Shown piece by piece: positions 51,690 to 60,710 of a stretch of DNA of 64,000 nt. The DNA lies in contig NZ_CP072453.1 of NCBI RefSeq assembly GCF_019343475.1, forward strand, positions 310,001 through 374,000. Direction: 5' to 3'. The notes below the pieces were generated by a model, which was given only the letters and a program-made list of their open reading frames with translations, did not search any database and was not told the origin of the DNA. Made by a program: the position numbers and the translations under genes. Source of the DNA: Providencia sp. R33. Its GTDB lineage: Bacteria; Pseudomonadota; Gammaproteobacteria; Enterobacterales; Enterobacteriaceae. Position 1 is the first letter of the stretch. Each line of letters opens with the position of its first letter.

Positions 51690-52478
51690 TTATTCTGTAT
51701 CCGCTGATGCCGTTGCACGTTTTCTTTTCAGTTTGTTGTACAAGAAAGAGGCAAAAGGTAAGGAGAAGAAAATGTAGATGTACAGACCTAAAACGGAAGA
51801 CATCAAGTTTGCGGATGATGAGAACGCTTGGATATCCGCTGCATGTTGAGGATAAAGTTCTAATAATGGCGCAACAGACGCGGCTAACATCGAACCACTA
51901 CCCACACCAGCACCCATCGCTAACGCAAGTGGGCTCATAATATCGAGTCCTGCAATAACGCTGGCAATAATCCCCATCCAAACAGCACCATATAACGTAC
52001 CGCAGATGTACATAGCCATGACGCCACGGCCTTCTGGTGAGCTTAAACCGTATTTAGCTTCGATGATGGCGATGTTAGGTTCACGACCAATAGAGTAAGT
52101 TGCCCCAACCGCCTCACGTCCCATACCTAACATGATGGCGAGTGGTAAACCGAGTAAAATAGTTCCGATAAAGTGGCCAACTTCTTGAAGGATCAGCGCG
52201 CCACCAGCTTGAATAATTTTTTCCCAAGATGCACCAACAGAGGTGCTTAATTTTGCAATTAAGATAACTAACGCGACACTCATAATTGAGCTAGCACGCG
52301 CCATATTTTGTTCATTAAGAATTTTGAATTTTGGGAAGCTGATAATCCCCCCCATTAGCATGGAATATAGCATTGGAAAAACCATGACTAAGCTGATTTT
52401 AATTTGGCCTATCGCTTCCGCAAGCATAATGACGAGCAAGCCAACTAAAAGCAACTTACTATCTTTTAATATACCCAT
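51690..52478 (-). CDS. DUF3100 membrane protein
   Basis: 262-residue polytopic membrane protein of the DUF3100 family (no established function). About eight helices; conserved-looking GREAVGATYSIGREPNIAIIEAKYGLSSPEGRGVMAMYICGT region mid-protein carries the only cluster of charges and could line a substrate path. The start is the ATG of MGILKDSK with AAAGG 7 bases upstream; an ATG 15 bases earlier overlaps that site. First gene of the DUF3100 / small membrane protein / AbgB-like operon. A role as transporter for an N-acyl amino acid or peptide is inferred from context only. Confidence 0.8.
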   Translation of the reverse strand: MGILKDSKLLLVGLLVIMLAEAIGQIKISLVMVFPMLYSMLMGGIISFPKFKILNEQNMARASSIMSVALVILIAKLSTSVGASWEKIIQAGGALILQEVGHFIGTILLGLPLAIMLGMGREAVGATYSIGREPNIAIIEAKYGLSSPEGRGVMAMYICGTLYGAVWMGIIASVIAGLDIMSPLALAMGAGVGSGSMLAASVAPLLELYPQHAADIQAFSSSANLMSSVLGLYIYIFFSLPFASFLYNKLKRKRATASADTE

Positions 52479-53183
52479 AGTGTTACCTTTCATTGAAAAT
52501 GTTTTTAAGAGTAATTCGCATATATTTATAATAAAAAAGCATTATTTGCGTATTCATACTATCCATGAAACTATTTTCCTGACAATATTCCGAAAAAGTC
52601 TCAGCCATGCCTAAAAGGCATGGTTAAAACCAATAAATTAATATTTATTAATAAATCAAAATAAAGAGAATCATTATCAATTAATTATTTTGCAATATTT
52701 GTCTATTTTTCATTGAGGTACAAAATTATTTTAATTTTTTAACATGTTGTTTCATAAATATTTTTGATTGCTTGGTTAATTTCAGTAAAAAACCGTGAAC
52801 TCGCGGAATAATGTGATTTTGTTCTTATTTTTCTATTCACTCTGAAGAAATAATGACTTTTAATTTATTTATGTAATGGTGATAATTGAATTTTAAATAG
52901 TGATAGTAATAAACATTTGGCACTTTATTTTTTATTTTAATCTAGAAGTTGTTCTATTTTTAGGGTAATTAACTATCGCTGATCTTGCTTATTTTCATCA
53001 AATAAATTTTATAAATTAAAATATACCTATATTGATAAGGGTTTTTGATCAAGATCCCAAAATTGAACATTTGTTAATTGGAAAGCAAGAATAGGGTAGC
53101 AATTTGAAGGTCGGTCAGTGTTATAAGCAAGAAATGGCTCGGGCTAATGTTAGCTATTTAACCCGAGTTGAATTTCAATATTA
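52479..53183. other. AT-rich spacer without genes
   Basis: 705 bases between the DUF3100 gene leader and the end of the dehydrogenase gene. No coding-quality frame. Short hairpin CATGCCTAAAAGGCATG at 52606-52622 may act in the DUF3100 leader region. Confidence 0.5.
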
Positions 53184-54623
53184 TTAATTGGTTTTTGTTA
53201 AGTAATAACTGACGGTTTTCTGTGCTCCAAGTGTTAATAATTTTTGGTATGCTATTTTAATTTCATTCGCAATATCATTATGTTGTGAAAATTCCGGCCC
53301 AAATATCACATCAATTTTTAAGAGGGCATCAACGGCTTCTAAGGATGTACCATAGCGTTGATAAATTTTCGAAAATTCGTGACTAAGTGGATCTTTGATA
53401 GCAATAGGCTCTCCATTTTCATTTATGCCGCTGACATATTTCATCCAAGCGGCCACCCCTAAGGCAAGTAAAGGGTAGTCCGAACCATTTTGTTGGTGCC
53501 AAAGTATAGAGTCGAGCAAGCGCTGGGGTAATTTTTGGCTGCCATCAACGGCTATCTGTGCTGTTTTATGCTTGATGGCCCGATTGGCAAAGCGTGCTAA
53601 TAACTGTTGGGCATATTGGTTAAGGTCAATACCATCAGGTAGGCTGAGTGTGGGTTTTTGCTCATTTAGCATTATTCGTTGTACGATGTGATAATAATCC
53701 TGATTTTGCATGGCATCAGATATAAACTCATATCCTCCCAGATAGCCTAAATAAGCAAGAAACGAATGGCTGCCATTTAACATTCTTAGTTTCATCATTT
53801 CATAAGGCGCCACATCCTTAACAAATTGCGCGCCAACATATTGCCAATCTGGTCGACCGTTTGCAAAGTTATCTTCAATAACCCATTGCCGAAATGGTTC
53901 ACTGATGATTGAGCACGGATCATCGTCACCTGTTAATTGCTTGATTTCATAAAAAGATCCTTCAGTCATCGCTGGGACTATTCTATCGACCATTGTGCTT
54001 GGAAATGTAATATTCCGCTCAATCCACAAAGCTAACTTACTATCTTGTTGTTTAGCCAAACTTAAAATAGCGTTCCGTGCAACCTCGCCATTATTTCTAA
54101 TATTGTCGCAAGAAAGTATGGTCACAGGGGGAAGGTCTTGCTGAAAACGTATTTTGAGAGCTGCGAGGATATAGCCTAAAACAGATTCTGGCGTTTCAGG
54201 AAAGGCGATATCATGCAGTATTGCTGGATGCGATAAATTGAGTTTATTTGTTGAAGGATCAGTGCAATAGCCTTTCTCCGTTATTGTTAGAGAGATAATC
54301 GCGGTGTCAGGTGCTGCCATTTTTTCAATAACAGCACGCACACCATCAATACGCGGGTGCATTGCTTCTTTTATCGAATTAATCGTTGTTAGTGTCGCTT
54401 TTTCTTCATCTTTTTCTAATAGTACGTAAGTGCAGTGGCGTTTCTTTAATTGACGGATGAGCTCAGCGCCACGCTCTGACATTAAATTGATTTCACAATA
54501 CCCCCAATCAGACTGGTATTGCTCAATTAATAGATGAGTATAAAGTGCTTGATGAGCACGATGAAATGCCCCAAAGCCAATGTGTATTATTCGAGGCGTT
54601 AACTGATTTTTGTTGTTATCCAT
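53184..54623 (-). CDS. Mannitol dehydrogenase-family oxidoreductase (fructuronate reductase-like)
   Basis: Long-chain polyol/uronate dehydrogenase using NAD(H). The N-terminal nucleotide-binding segment is IIHIGFGAFHRAHQALY (residues about 12-28), and TITEKGYCTD and SCDNIRNNGEVAR are shared with UxuB/mannitol dehydrogenases. Catalytic KLRMLNGSHSFLAYLGYLGG (Lys, Asn, His) lies near residues 280-300. About 479 aa, family 450-490. Three consecutive possible starts (GTG, ATG, ATG); the last is best placed from AGGA. It is divergent from the MHS permease gene across a 455-base region and probably belongs to the same sugar pathway. Substrate uncertain: uronate, polyol or amino-sugar acid. Confidence 0.84.
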   Translation of the reverse strand: MDNNKNQLTPRIIHIGFGAFHRAHQALYTHLLIEQYQSDWGYCEINLMSERGAELIRQLKKRHCTYVLLEKDEEKATLTTINSIKEAMHPRIDGVRAVIEKMAAPDTAIISLTITEKGYCTDPSTNKLNLSHPAILHDIAFPETPESVLGYILAALKIRFQQDLPPVTILSCDNIRNNGEVARNAILSLAKQQDSKLALWIERNITFPSTMVDRIVPAMTEGSFYEIKQLTGDDDPCSIISEPFRQWVIEDNFANGRPDWQYVGAQFVKDVAPYEMMKLRMLNGSHSFLAYLGYLGGYEFISDAMQNQDYYHIVQRIMLNEQKPTLSLPDGIDLNQYAQQLLARFANRAIKHKTAQIAVDGSQKLPQRLLDSILWHQQNGSDYPLLALGVAAWMKYVSGINENGEPIAIKDPLSHEFSKIYQRYGTSLEAVDALLKIDVIFGPEFSQHNDIANEIKIAYQKLLTLGAQKTVSYYLTKTN

Positions 54624-55078
54624 CATCACGTCCTATCATAAAAAGATTACTTAACAAGATTATTTCAACATTTAATTTAAAATTAAAAACATTTTTGTTT
54701 TAAATTTAAAGGGAGTGCTAAAAATCTAAACTATGAATAATGAAAGTGTACAGGTTAAATTTTTTTATTAAAGTAATAATCAAATGACATCATTCAACAT
54801 GTTGTTTTTATACGTAAAAATTTTATTGTCTCCATATTTCTCCTGTGTAAAAAACACGATTCAGTGATAATTCAGGTAGAATATAAAATTGGTTTATTCA
54901 AATTCCATTGCTGCTTTATCGATTAAATTTGATTCCGATCTCATTTTTAATTAAATTAAGAACAATTGTGTTCTAAAATAATTGTCTCAGTGTTAGTTTC
55001 AATAGTGCGCGCTTTTTGTCCGTTTTGTTTGAACAAAACATACCTCAAATAATGTATTCCTAAAATGTAGGGGGCAGT
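54624..55078. promoter_or_regulatory. Divergent control region of amino-sugar cluster
   Basis: 455 AT-rich bases separating the dehydrogenase and permease genes, with palindromes AGAACAATTGTGTTCT (54959-54974) and GTTTTGTTTGAACAAAAC (55022-55039). Presumed divergent promoters; no clear -35/-10 pair chosen. Confidence 0.5.
55022..55039. promoter_or_regulatory. 18-bp palindrome, operator candidate
   Basis: GTTTTGTT-TG-AACAAAAC, perfect 8-base arms, 40 bases before the MHS permease start codon. A good place for the ROK regulator encoded at the end of the cluster. Confidence 0.5.
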
Positions 55079-56416
55079 ATGAGTGACACTATTTCAGAAC
55101 AATTAGCTACAGATGCCGCGGTTGATAAACCCGCGGCAGATAAAAAAACGATTAGAAAAGTGATGATGGCAAGCGTGTCAGGCACTGTGATTGAATGGTA
55201 TGACTATTCTCTCTATGGTGCTGCAGCAGGGTTGGTGATTAACAAACTGTATTTTCCAAACTTATCGCCAACAATTGCAACATTGGCTGCATTTTTGACT
55301 TTTGCTGTTGGTTTTATTTCACGACCACTAGGCGGCGTCATCATTGCCCATATTGGTGACCGTTATGGTCGAAAACCCGCACTTATTTTTGCGATCGTTT
55401 TGATGGGGATAGCGACATTAGCACTGGGATTGCTACCCACGTATTACCATATTGGCATTTGGGCAACGATAGCTCTGGTTGTCATTAGGTTAATGCAGGG
55501 GTTTGGCTCTGGCGCTGAATTAGCAGGGGCTCAAACCTTTGTGGCAGAGTATGTACCTATGAAGCAGCGAGGTTTTTATACATCATTAATTAACGCCTCT
55601 ACAGGTATTGCGATACTGCTCTCCACGGCAGCATTTTTTGCAGTGACACAATTGCCCGATGAAGCCTTTATGAGTTGGGGATGGCGGGTACCTTTCTTGT
55701 TGTCCATCGTTTTATTTATTGTTGCGATTTATATCCGTAAACAACTAGATGAAACACCTGAATACGTTAAATCCGTCGAAAAAGCGGAAAAAGAGAAAAA
55801 AGAACAAAAGATCCCTATTAAAGAACTTTTTATACACAGCAGAAAAAATTTATTGTGCGGTTTCTTCAGTTTGGCCGGCCATCAAGCAAATGGTTACGTT
55901 CTAAGTGTGTTCAGTATTAGTTATCTGACTAATACATTAGGAATGGAAAAATCTGATGGATTGATGGCGCTAATGGTTGCTGTGCTGGTGAATACCATAA
56001 TGACACCCGTCATGGGGCGCTTAACAGATAAATACGGTACCACTACAATTTTTTCTTTTGGCGCTATTTTTCTCGGGGCTTTTGCTTTTCCTTTATTCTG
56101 GTTCTTGGGTAGTGGCAGCTTAGTATTAGCAACGCTTGGTATGTGTATTGCTTATGGTATTGGGCACGGTGCAACCTCAGGTGCTCAGGGCGCATTCTTA
56201 GCTAACTTATTTCCAACACAATACCGCTATTCCGGCATCGCTCTTTCACGTGAATTGAACAGTGTGATTTTTGCAGGTTCGACACCTGTTATTGCTACCG
56301 CCCTTGTGACAGTCGGTGATGGTAAACCCACCTATGTTGTCTATTACTTAATTTTCTGTTGTGTACTGACGTTAACCGCGGTGCAAATGGCGAAAAATTT
56401 AAAACAACATCAATAA
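55079..56416 (+). CDS. MHS-family (metabolite:H+ symporter) permease
   Basis: Major facilitator of the metabolite:H+ symport family, which mostly carries organic acids and zwitterions (citrate, shikimate, alpha-ketoglutarate, proline/betaine). Residues about 26-45 give VMMASVSGTVIEWYDYSLYG, the MHS opening; the loop 2-3 signature is HIGDRYGRKPAL; QGFGSGAELAGAQTFVAEY follows in helix 5. A charged mid-loop (about 235-255, KAEKEKKEQK) separates the two halves. 445 aa. First gene ahead of NagB-like and NagA-like genes; presence of an acid-type carrier here suggests an acidic amino-sugar substrate, by inference. Confidence 0.87.
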   Translation: MSDTISEQLATDAAVDKPAADKKTIRKVMMASVSGTVIEWYDYSLYGAAAGLVINKLYFPNLSPTIATLAAFLTFAVGFISRPLGGVIIAHIGDRYGRKPALIFAIVLMGIATLALGLLPTYYHIGIWATIALVVIRLMQGFGSGAELAGAQTFVAEYVPMKQRGFYTSLINASTGIAILLSTAAFFAVTQLPDEAFMSWGWRVPFLLSIVLFIVAIYIRKQLDETPEYVKSVEKAEKEKKEQKIPIKELFIHSRKNLLCGFFSLAGHQANGYVLSVFSISYLTNTLGMEKSDGLMALMVAVLVNTIMTPVMGRLTDKYGTTTIFSFGAIFLGAFAFPLFWFLGSGSLVLATLGMCIAYGIGHGATSGAQGAFLANLFPTQYRYSGIALSRELNSVIFAGSTPVIATALVTVGDGKPTYVVYYLIFCCVLTLTAVQMAKNLKQHQ

Positions 56417-56456
56417 GGCCATGTGTGGTCGTATCAATATTTAACATGAGGTTAGT

Positions 56457-57200
56457 ATGAATATTATTATTTCTGACACTAAACATGTCTTAGGTGAAAA
56501 AGCCAGCAGGGCAGGTACAGAGGCAATTAAACAAGCAATGAGCAAAAAAGCCGAAATTGCCATTATTGTCGCCACGGGTGCAAGTCAGTTTGAGATGTTG
56601 GATTGCTTAATCAAAGAGGATATTGATTGGTCAAGGATTACTATTTTTCATTTAGATGAATATATTGGTCTGGATGAGAATCACCCAGCGAGTTTTCGCC
56701 GTTATTTACAAGAACGCTTAGTGGATAAATTACCCACGTTACACCAATTTGTTGGTGTGAATGGTTCCGCTTCTGATATTGAAAAGGAAATTCAAAGACT
56801 TAACGAAATTATCGCTCAGTATGACATTGATGTCTGTTTCGCAGGTATTGGTGAGAATGCTCACTTAGCATTTAATGATCCACCCGCTGATTTTCATTCT
56901 ACCTCTGCATATCTTGTTGTTAACCTTGATGAAGATTGTAGACGGCAACAGTTGGGCGAAAAATGGTTTGCGAGTTTAGATGAAGTACCTAAGCAGGCTA
57001 TTTCTATGAGTATTCCACAAATTATGCGTTCAAAATCATTAATATTGAGTATTCCTGATTTACGAAAAGCGGCGGCAGTGAAAAACACACTTGAGGGTGA
57101 AATCACCAACCGTGTGCCAGCATCTATTGTACAAAATCATCCCCAATGCCAAATATTTTTAGATAAAGATTCTGCGTCATTGTTATCAAAAATTGATTAA
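56457..57200 (+). CDS. Glucosamine-6-phosphate deaminase-like protein
   Basis: NagB/6-phosphogluconolactonase-fold enzyme, expected to deaminate and isomerise an amino-sugar phosphate. FHLDEYIGLDENHPASF (residues about 68-84) matches NagB's FNMDEYVGLP with the catalytic Asp. The NagB loop GNDGHIAFNEP reads GENAHLAFNDP here, so Asp141 becomes Asn and Glu148 becomes Asp while His143 is kept. The C-terminal allosteric GlcNAc6P region of E. coli NagB is not obvious. 247 aa versus 266. 40 bases after the permease and 24 before the NagA-like ATG. Could use a different amino-sugar phosphate. Confidence 0.82.
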   Translation: MNIIISDTKHVLGEKASRAGTEAIKQAMSKKAEIAIIVATGASQFEMLDCLIKEDIDWSRITIFHLDEYIGLDENHPASFRRYLQERLVDKLPTLHQFVGVNGSASDIEKEIQRLNEIIAQYDIDVCFAGIGENAHLAFNDPPADFHSTSAYLVVNLDEDCRRQQLGEKWFASLDEVPKQAISMSIPQIMRSKSLILSIPDLRKAAAVKNTLEGEITNRVPASIVQNHPQCQIFLDKDSASLLSKID

Positions 57201-57224
57201 GGAAAAGCATTGAAGGAACAAATT

Positions 57225-58256
57225 ATGAAGATGACGGGTGGCTTATTTGATATTCAAGTCAATGGTTTTGCGGGTGTTGATTTTAATGACGAAAAAATCA
57301 CCGCAGAGGCATTGGATCATGCGTTAGAAGCGATGTTAAAAACAGGCGTTACACTCTGTTTGCCTACATTAATTACAGCATCAGAATCATCATTGATAGA
57401 ACGATTCCGTGCTCTTGATAAGGCTGTATCAACAAGTCGCTTAGGGCCATGGATGGTTCCTGGTTATCATTTAGAAGGCCCTTTTATTAATTCAGAAGTA
57501 GGTTATGCAGGGTGCCATCCAGCTAACGAAATTATTAAGCCAGATGCGCGGTTAATCAGTCGGCTTGAGCAGGAAGTGACTAAGCCAATTTTATTAATCA
57601 CTTACGCACCTGAATTTGATACAGACTTTCAATTTACAAGGCAGTTAGTGGCTGCGGGGAAATGCATCGCAGTGGGGCATTCGAATATCAATTTTAACCA
57701 AATGGAGGAAGCAGCAAGTGCAGGGGTTTGCATGAGCACCCATTTAGGTAATGGGATCCCACAACACTTACCGAAATTGGACAATACGCTGCAAGCACAA
57801 TTAAGTTGTGATGCTATTGGCGCAAGTTTTATTGCGGATGGGATTCATATTCCATTTCCTGCATTAAAAAATTTATTGCGAACTAAAACATTAGCAAGGT
57901 CAATATTGGTGACAGATGCAGTTAGTGCAGCAGGGTGTAATCAGGCAGGGTATTACCAATTTGCTACGATGTCGATTGAGCGAGCGGCTGATGGCACTGT
58001 GCGTGTACCAGGAGAGGTAAACTTAGCGGGGTCTAGTTTAACGTTAGATCAGGCTATTCGTAATGTTGTTACACATAAAATTGCTAAATTTGATGAGGCT
58101 ATCATGATGGTGAGGATGAACCCATTACGTTATTTGCAACCCGCATTTGACTTCCATGGGATCACCCCTCAAATATCCGCAGTGAAATGGGATGAAAACA
58201 TGAATGTCATCAGTTGTGTATTAGGTGAATATATTGTGCGTGAATACGTATTTTAA
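57225..58256 (+). CDS. N-acetylglucosamine-6-phosphate deacetylase-like protein
   Basis: NagA-family metal-dependent deacetylase of N-acetyl amino-sugar 6-phosphates. GGLFDIQVNGFAGVDFND opens the protein; metal ligands are HLEGPFIN (Glu), AVGHSN (His) and STHLGNGIPQH (His); catalytic Asp in LVTDAVSAAG. E. coli NagA has THLYNAM where this has THLGNG, a variant near the substrate. 343 aa; the start at MKMTGG has AGGA 7 bases upstream, a TTG at 57210 is rejected. Shares the transcript of the permease and NagB-like gene. Confidence 0.84.
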   Translation: MKMTGGLFDIQVNGFAGVDFNDEKITAEALDHALEAMLKTGVTLCLPTLITASESSLIERFRALDKAVSTSRLGPWMVPGYHLEGPFINSEVGYAGCHPANEIIKPDARLISRLEQEVTKPILLITYAPEFDTDFQFTRQLVAAGKCIAVGHSNINFNQMEEAASAGVCMSTHLGNGIPQHLPKLDNTLQAQLSCDAIGASFIADGIHIPFPALKNLLRTKTLARSILVTDAVSAAGCNQAGYYQFATMSIERAADGTVRVPGEVNLAGSSLTLDQAIRNVVTHKIAKFDEAIMMVRMNPLRYLQPAFDFHGITPQISAVKWDENMNVISCVLGEYIVREYVF

Positions 58257-58569
58257 AATGATAGACGATAGAATACGTTAATAACCAAGTAGCAGAGAGA
58301 CGGATTTCCCTGCTACTTATCCGTAGTTGGCGTGTCTAGAGTCTAAAGCCCTTCTTGTCTATTGTGCTTTCTAATGATTTGTTTGTATTTTCTTTTGTGA
58401 ATAGGGATTGATTGACTGCTATTCCTTAAGGCATACTTTGTTGATAGCGATTCACAATTTTCCGCACATATAAGGGCTAGGCTGTCTAAAAATGACTTAT
58501 TTCTATCCTATCGTGTAAGGCGATTATTTAGAATAGTGCATTGACTAAACAGCTTCATATCTCATTATT
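58257..58569. other. Spacer with hairpin between NagA-like and ROK genes
   Basis: Hairpin AAGTAGCAG / CTGCTACTT (58287-58318) without a T-run near the NagA-like stop. The rest is presumed promoter of the ROK gene; no clear operator seen. Confidence 0.5.
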
Positions 58570-59745
58570 ATGATACTTAAACAAACGACCAGTTTTTTAT
58601 CACAGTTACCAATAACGCAACCCATTACCCATGACAAAGAGCGTATATTCTTTGCTATTTTAAATGGGCAAATAGCAACTCGCCGCGAAGCTGTAAAATT
58701 GTTGAATATTCGCTCGACAACGGTGTCTGAATACGTTGCTCAACTCCTTGATAGCCGATTATTAACTGAAACAATTAGCCAAAACTCAGGTAGAGGAAGG
58801 CCATCAATGGTTTTGGTTGTTAACCCTAACAGATTAATTACATTAGTTTTTCAAGTGATCAGCTTGTCGTTGCATGTTTTTGCTATTAATTTAGTGTCAA
58901 ATGTTATTGCCCATGAACAGCTAGAGGCATCCCCTGATTGTGATAATCAGGCGTTAGCCGATAAATTTAGCCAACTTCATGAAAAGATTATGGCAAAGAT
59001 CCCTAAATCAGCGGAAGTCGCTGGGTGTGTGTTTTCTTTAGGGGGAATTTTTGACAGCCAGACTTACCATTGGATACACGCCTCCCGTTGGCCCCAAATG
59101 AATAATCTGAATATCAAAAAATTATTTCCAGAAAAATATCGGGTTGTTTTGTCGCGTACACTGGACGATGAGCTGATGCTTCATGTTCTTGAGCGTAATA
59201 AAAGCACCTTATTACTTCATTGGGGATACGGTGTTGGTGTCGCATTTAGTACTGCAGATAACCACATTAATGTTGGCGGACATGGTTTTGGAGAGATAGG
59301 CCATTGGCATATCCCCCAGCAAATAAAACCTTGCCAATGTGGGCAAGTGGGGTGTTTAGAAACAGTGACAGCATTATGGTCCATTGGGCCTGATGTACTT
59401 GGTAGCCAATTTAAGGCTCATGATGATGAGGAGAATATCGCTGAAATATTAGCAGGTTGCGATTTAACCGATAATACCGTAATGCAACAAGCGATTATTC
59501 ATATGGCTAATGCAGCATCCAATATTTGCCGAGTTTTTTTCCCATCACGTTTAATTGTTTCAGGTCCATTTGTGAAAAACCCGCAAGTTTGGGCAACGTT
59601 TTGTGAAAACTTTCAACAGCAAAACAAATTTTTTGGGCAAACACTTCCCGAACTTTCAATGAGTCAGATTAACCGCAATTCACGTATTTACGGCGCTGCA
59701 TTACCTGTATTGGAGCAAACTCTGTTAGAGTTACTTGCGCAATAA
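58570..59745 (+). CDS. ROK-family transcriptional regulator (NagC/Mlc-like)
   Basis: N-terminal winged helix (about residues 25-80: HDKERIFFAILNGQIATRREAVKLLNIRSTTVSEYVAQL) fused to a ROK sugar-kinase-like domain. Conserved effector/zinc parts are GEIGHWHI (about 240) and CQCGQVGCLETV. The ATP-binding opening typical of kinases is weak, consistent with a repressor rather than an enzyme. 391 aa. It follows the NagB/NagA-like genes on the same strand with its own 313-base leader. The probable ligand is an amino-sugar phosphate of this pathway; probable sites are the palindromes before the permease. Confidence 0.86.
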   Translation: MILKQTTSFLSQLPITQPITHDKERIFFAILNGQIATRREAVKLLNIRSTTVSEYVAQLLDSRLLTETISQNSGRGRPSMVLVVNPNRLITLVFQVISLSLHVFAINLVSNVIAHEQLEASPDCDNQALADKFSQLHEKIMAKIPKSAEVAGCVFSLGGIFDSQTYHWIHASRWPQMNNLNIKKLFPEKYRVVLSRTLDDELMLHVLERNKSTLLLHWGYGVGVAFSTADNHINVGGHGFGEIGHWHIPQQIKPCQCGQVGCLETVTALWSIGPDVLGSQFKAHDDEENIAEILAGCDLTDNTVMQQAIIHMANAASNICRVFFPSRLIVSGPFVKNPQVWATFCENFQQQNKFFGQTLPELSMSQINRNSRIYGAALPVLEQTLLELLAQ

Positions 59746-60047
59746 GCGTAACGATAAACCATCAAGTATCAGCCCTGTGAATACCAAGGGCTGGGTCATT
59801 AAAGTAGGCCGTTGAGTTATCAGTCAACATTTCCTCCCTGCGCCAGTATTATCACAAACGACATCGCTTTTTCCCTCAATATTGATAAAAGCATTGCGAT
59901 TATTGTCGCGATCTTTAGACCATTATTGGATAGGAAAAAGGGATAAGCGTAAGCTTGGCTGGTGGTATTTTCTAAATGAATGGTTTTTATATTTCAATTA
60001 GTCTGGTAGCGTGATGCGTAATTTCCGTGAATAACTAAGGTGAATGT
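59746..60047. other. Spacer before NAD(P)-binding protein gene
   Basis: 302 bases. Short hairpin CAGCCC / GGGCTG (59779-59802) may end the ROK transcript. Nothing else assigned. Confidence 0.45.
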
Positions 60048-60674
60048 ATGGCTCAGTGGCTACTTTTTGGTGCAGGTGGAAAAGGGGTTGGGAACATGAT
60101 AGCCCAGCTTGCGATTGCAAATCAGCAGCAAGTGGTGGCCGTGGTACGTAATGCCGAAGCCGCTGAAAAGTTGTCATTGCAAGGGGTGAGAGTATTTGTG
60201 GGGGATGCTTGCGATAAAGCTATTGTGGCTGCGGCGTGCGAAGCTGCAGGTGCTGGCGCAACCGTGATTTCCACCATGGGGGGCTCGCAAGATTATTTGG
60301 CAAACCGTACCGTTATTGATTGTGTAGAGCAAGCGGGGATCTCCCGTATGATATTCGTAACCTCTTTGGGGTGTGGAGATTCATGGCAGTATCTCTCTTT
60401 ACGGTCAAAAGCTGCTTTCGGCCAAGCCGTAAGGGAAAAATCACTGGCGGAATCATGGTTACAAACCAGCTCCCTTGATTTTGCCATTGTACGACCTGGC
60501 GGGTTACTTCATGGAGAGGCAACAGGAAAGTCTATTTTGCAGCAAAATACTGAAGTGCATGGGTTAGTGATGCGTGCTGATGTTGCTGCGCAGGTTTATC
60601 AACTTGCGAGACAACCTGAATTGAAAAAGCGCATTTATAGCCTTATTCAGCCAGACCTGACTATCAGTAAATAA
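60048..60674 (+). CDS. NAD(P)H-binding Rossmann protein
   Basis: Atypical short-chain dehydrogenase/NmrA-type protein, one Rossmann domain. The dinucleotide site is WLLFGAGGKGVGNMIAQL (residues 4-21, GxGGxG type), then VGDACDKAIV and VISTMGGSQDYLANRTVIDC, and the C-terminal IVRPGGLLHG. No YxxxK catalytic pair is obvious, so it may be a reductase of unusual type or a redox sensor. 208 aa. AAGG before the ATG. Convergent with the acetyltransferase gene. Substrate unknown. Confidence 0.78.
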   Translation: MAQWLLFGAGGKGVGNMIAQLAIANQQQVVAVVRNAEAAEKLSLQGVRVFVGDACDKAIVAAACEAAGAGATVISTMGGSQDYLANRTVIDCVEQAGISRMIFVTSLGCGDSWQYLSLRSKAAFGQAVREKSLAESWLQTSSLDFAIVRPGGLLHGEATGKSILQQNTEVHGLVMRADVAAQVYQLARQPELKKRIYSLIQPDLTISK

Positions 60675-60710
60675 GGCTTGGTTATAGTGATTGGCCTGAT
60701 ATTCAGGCCA

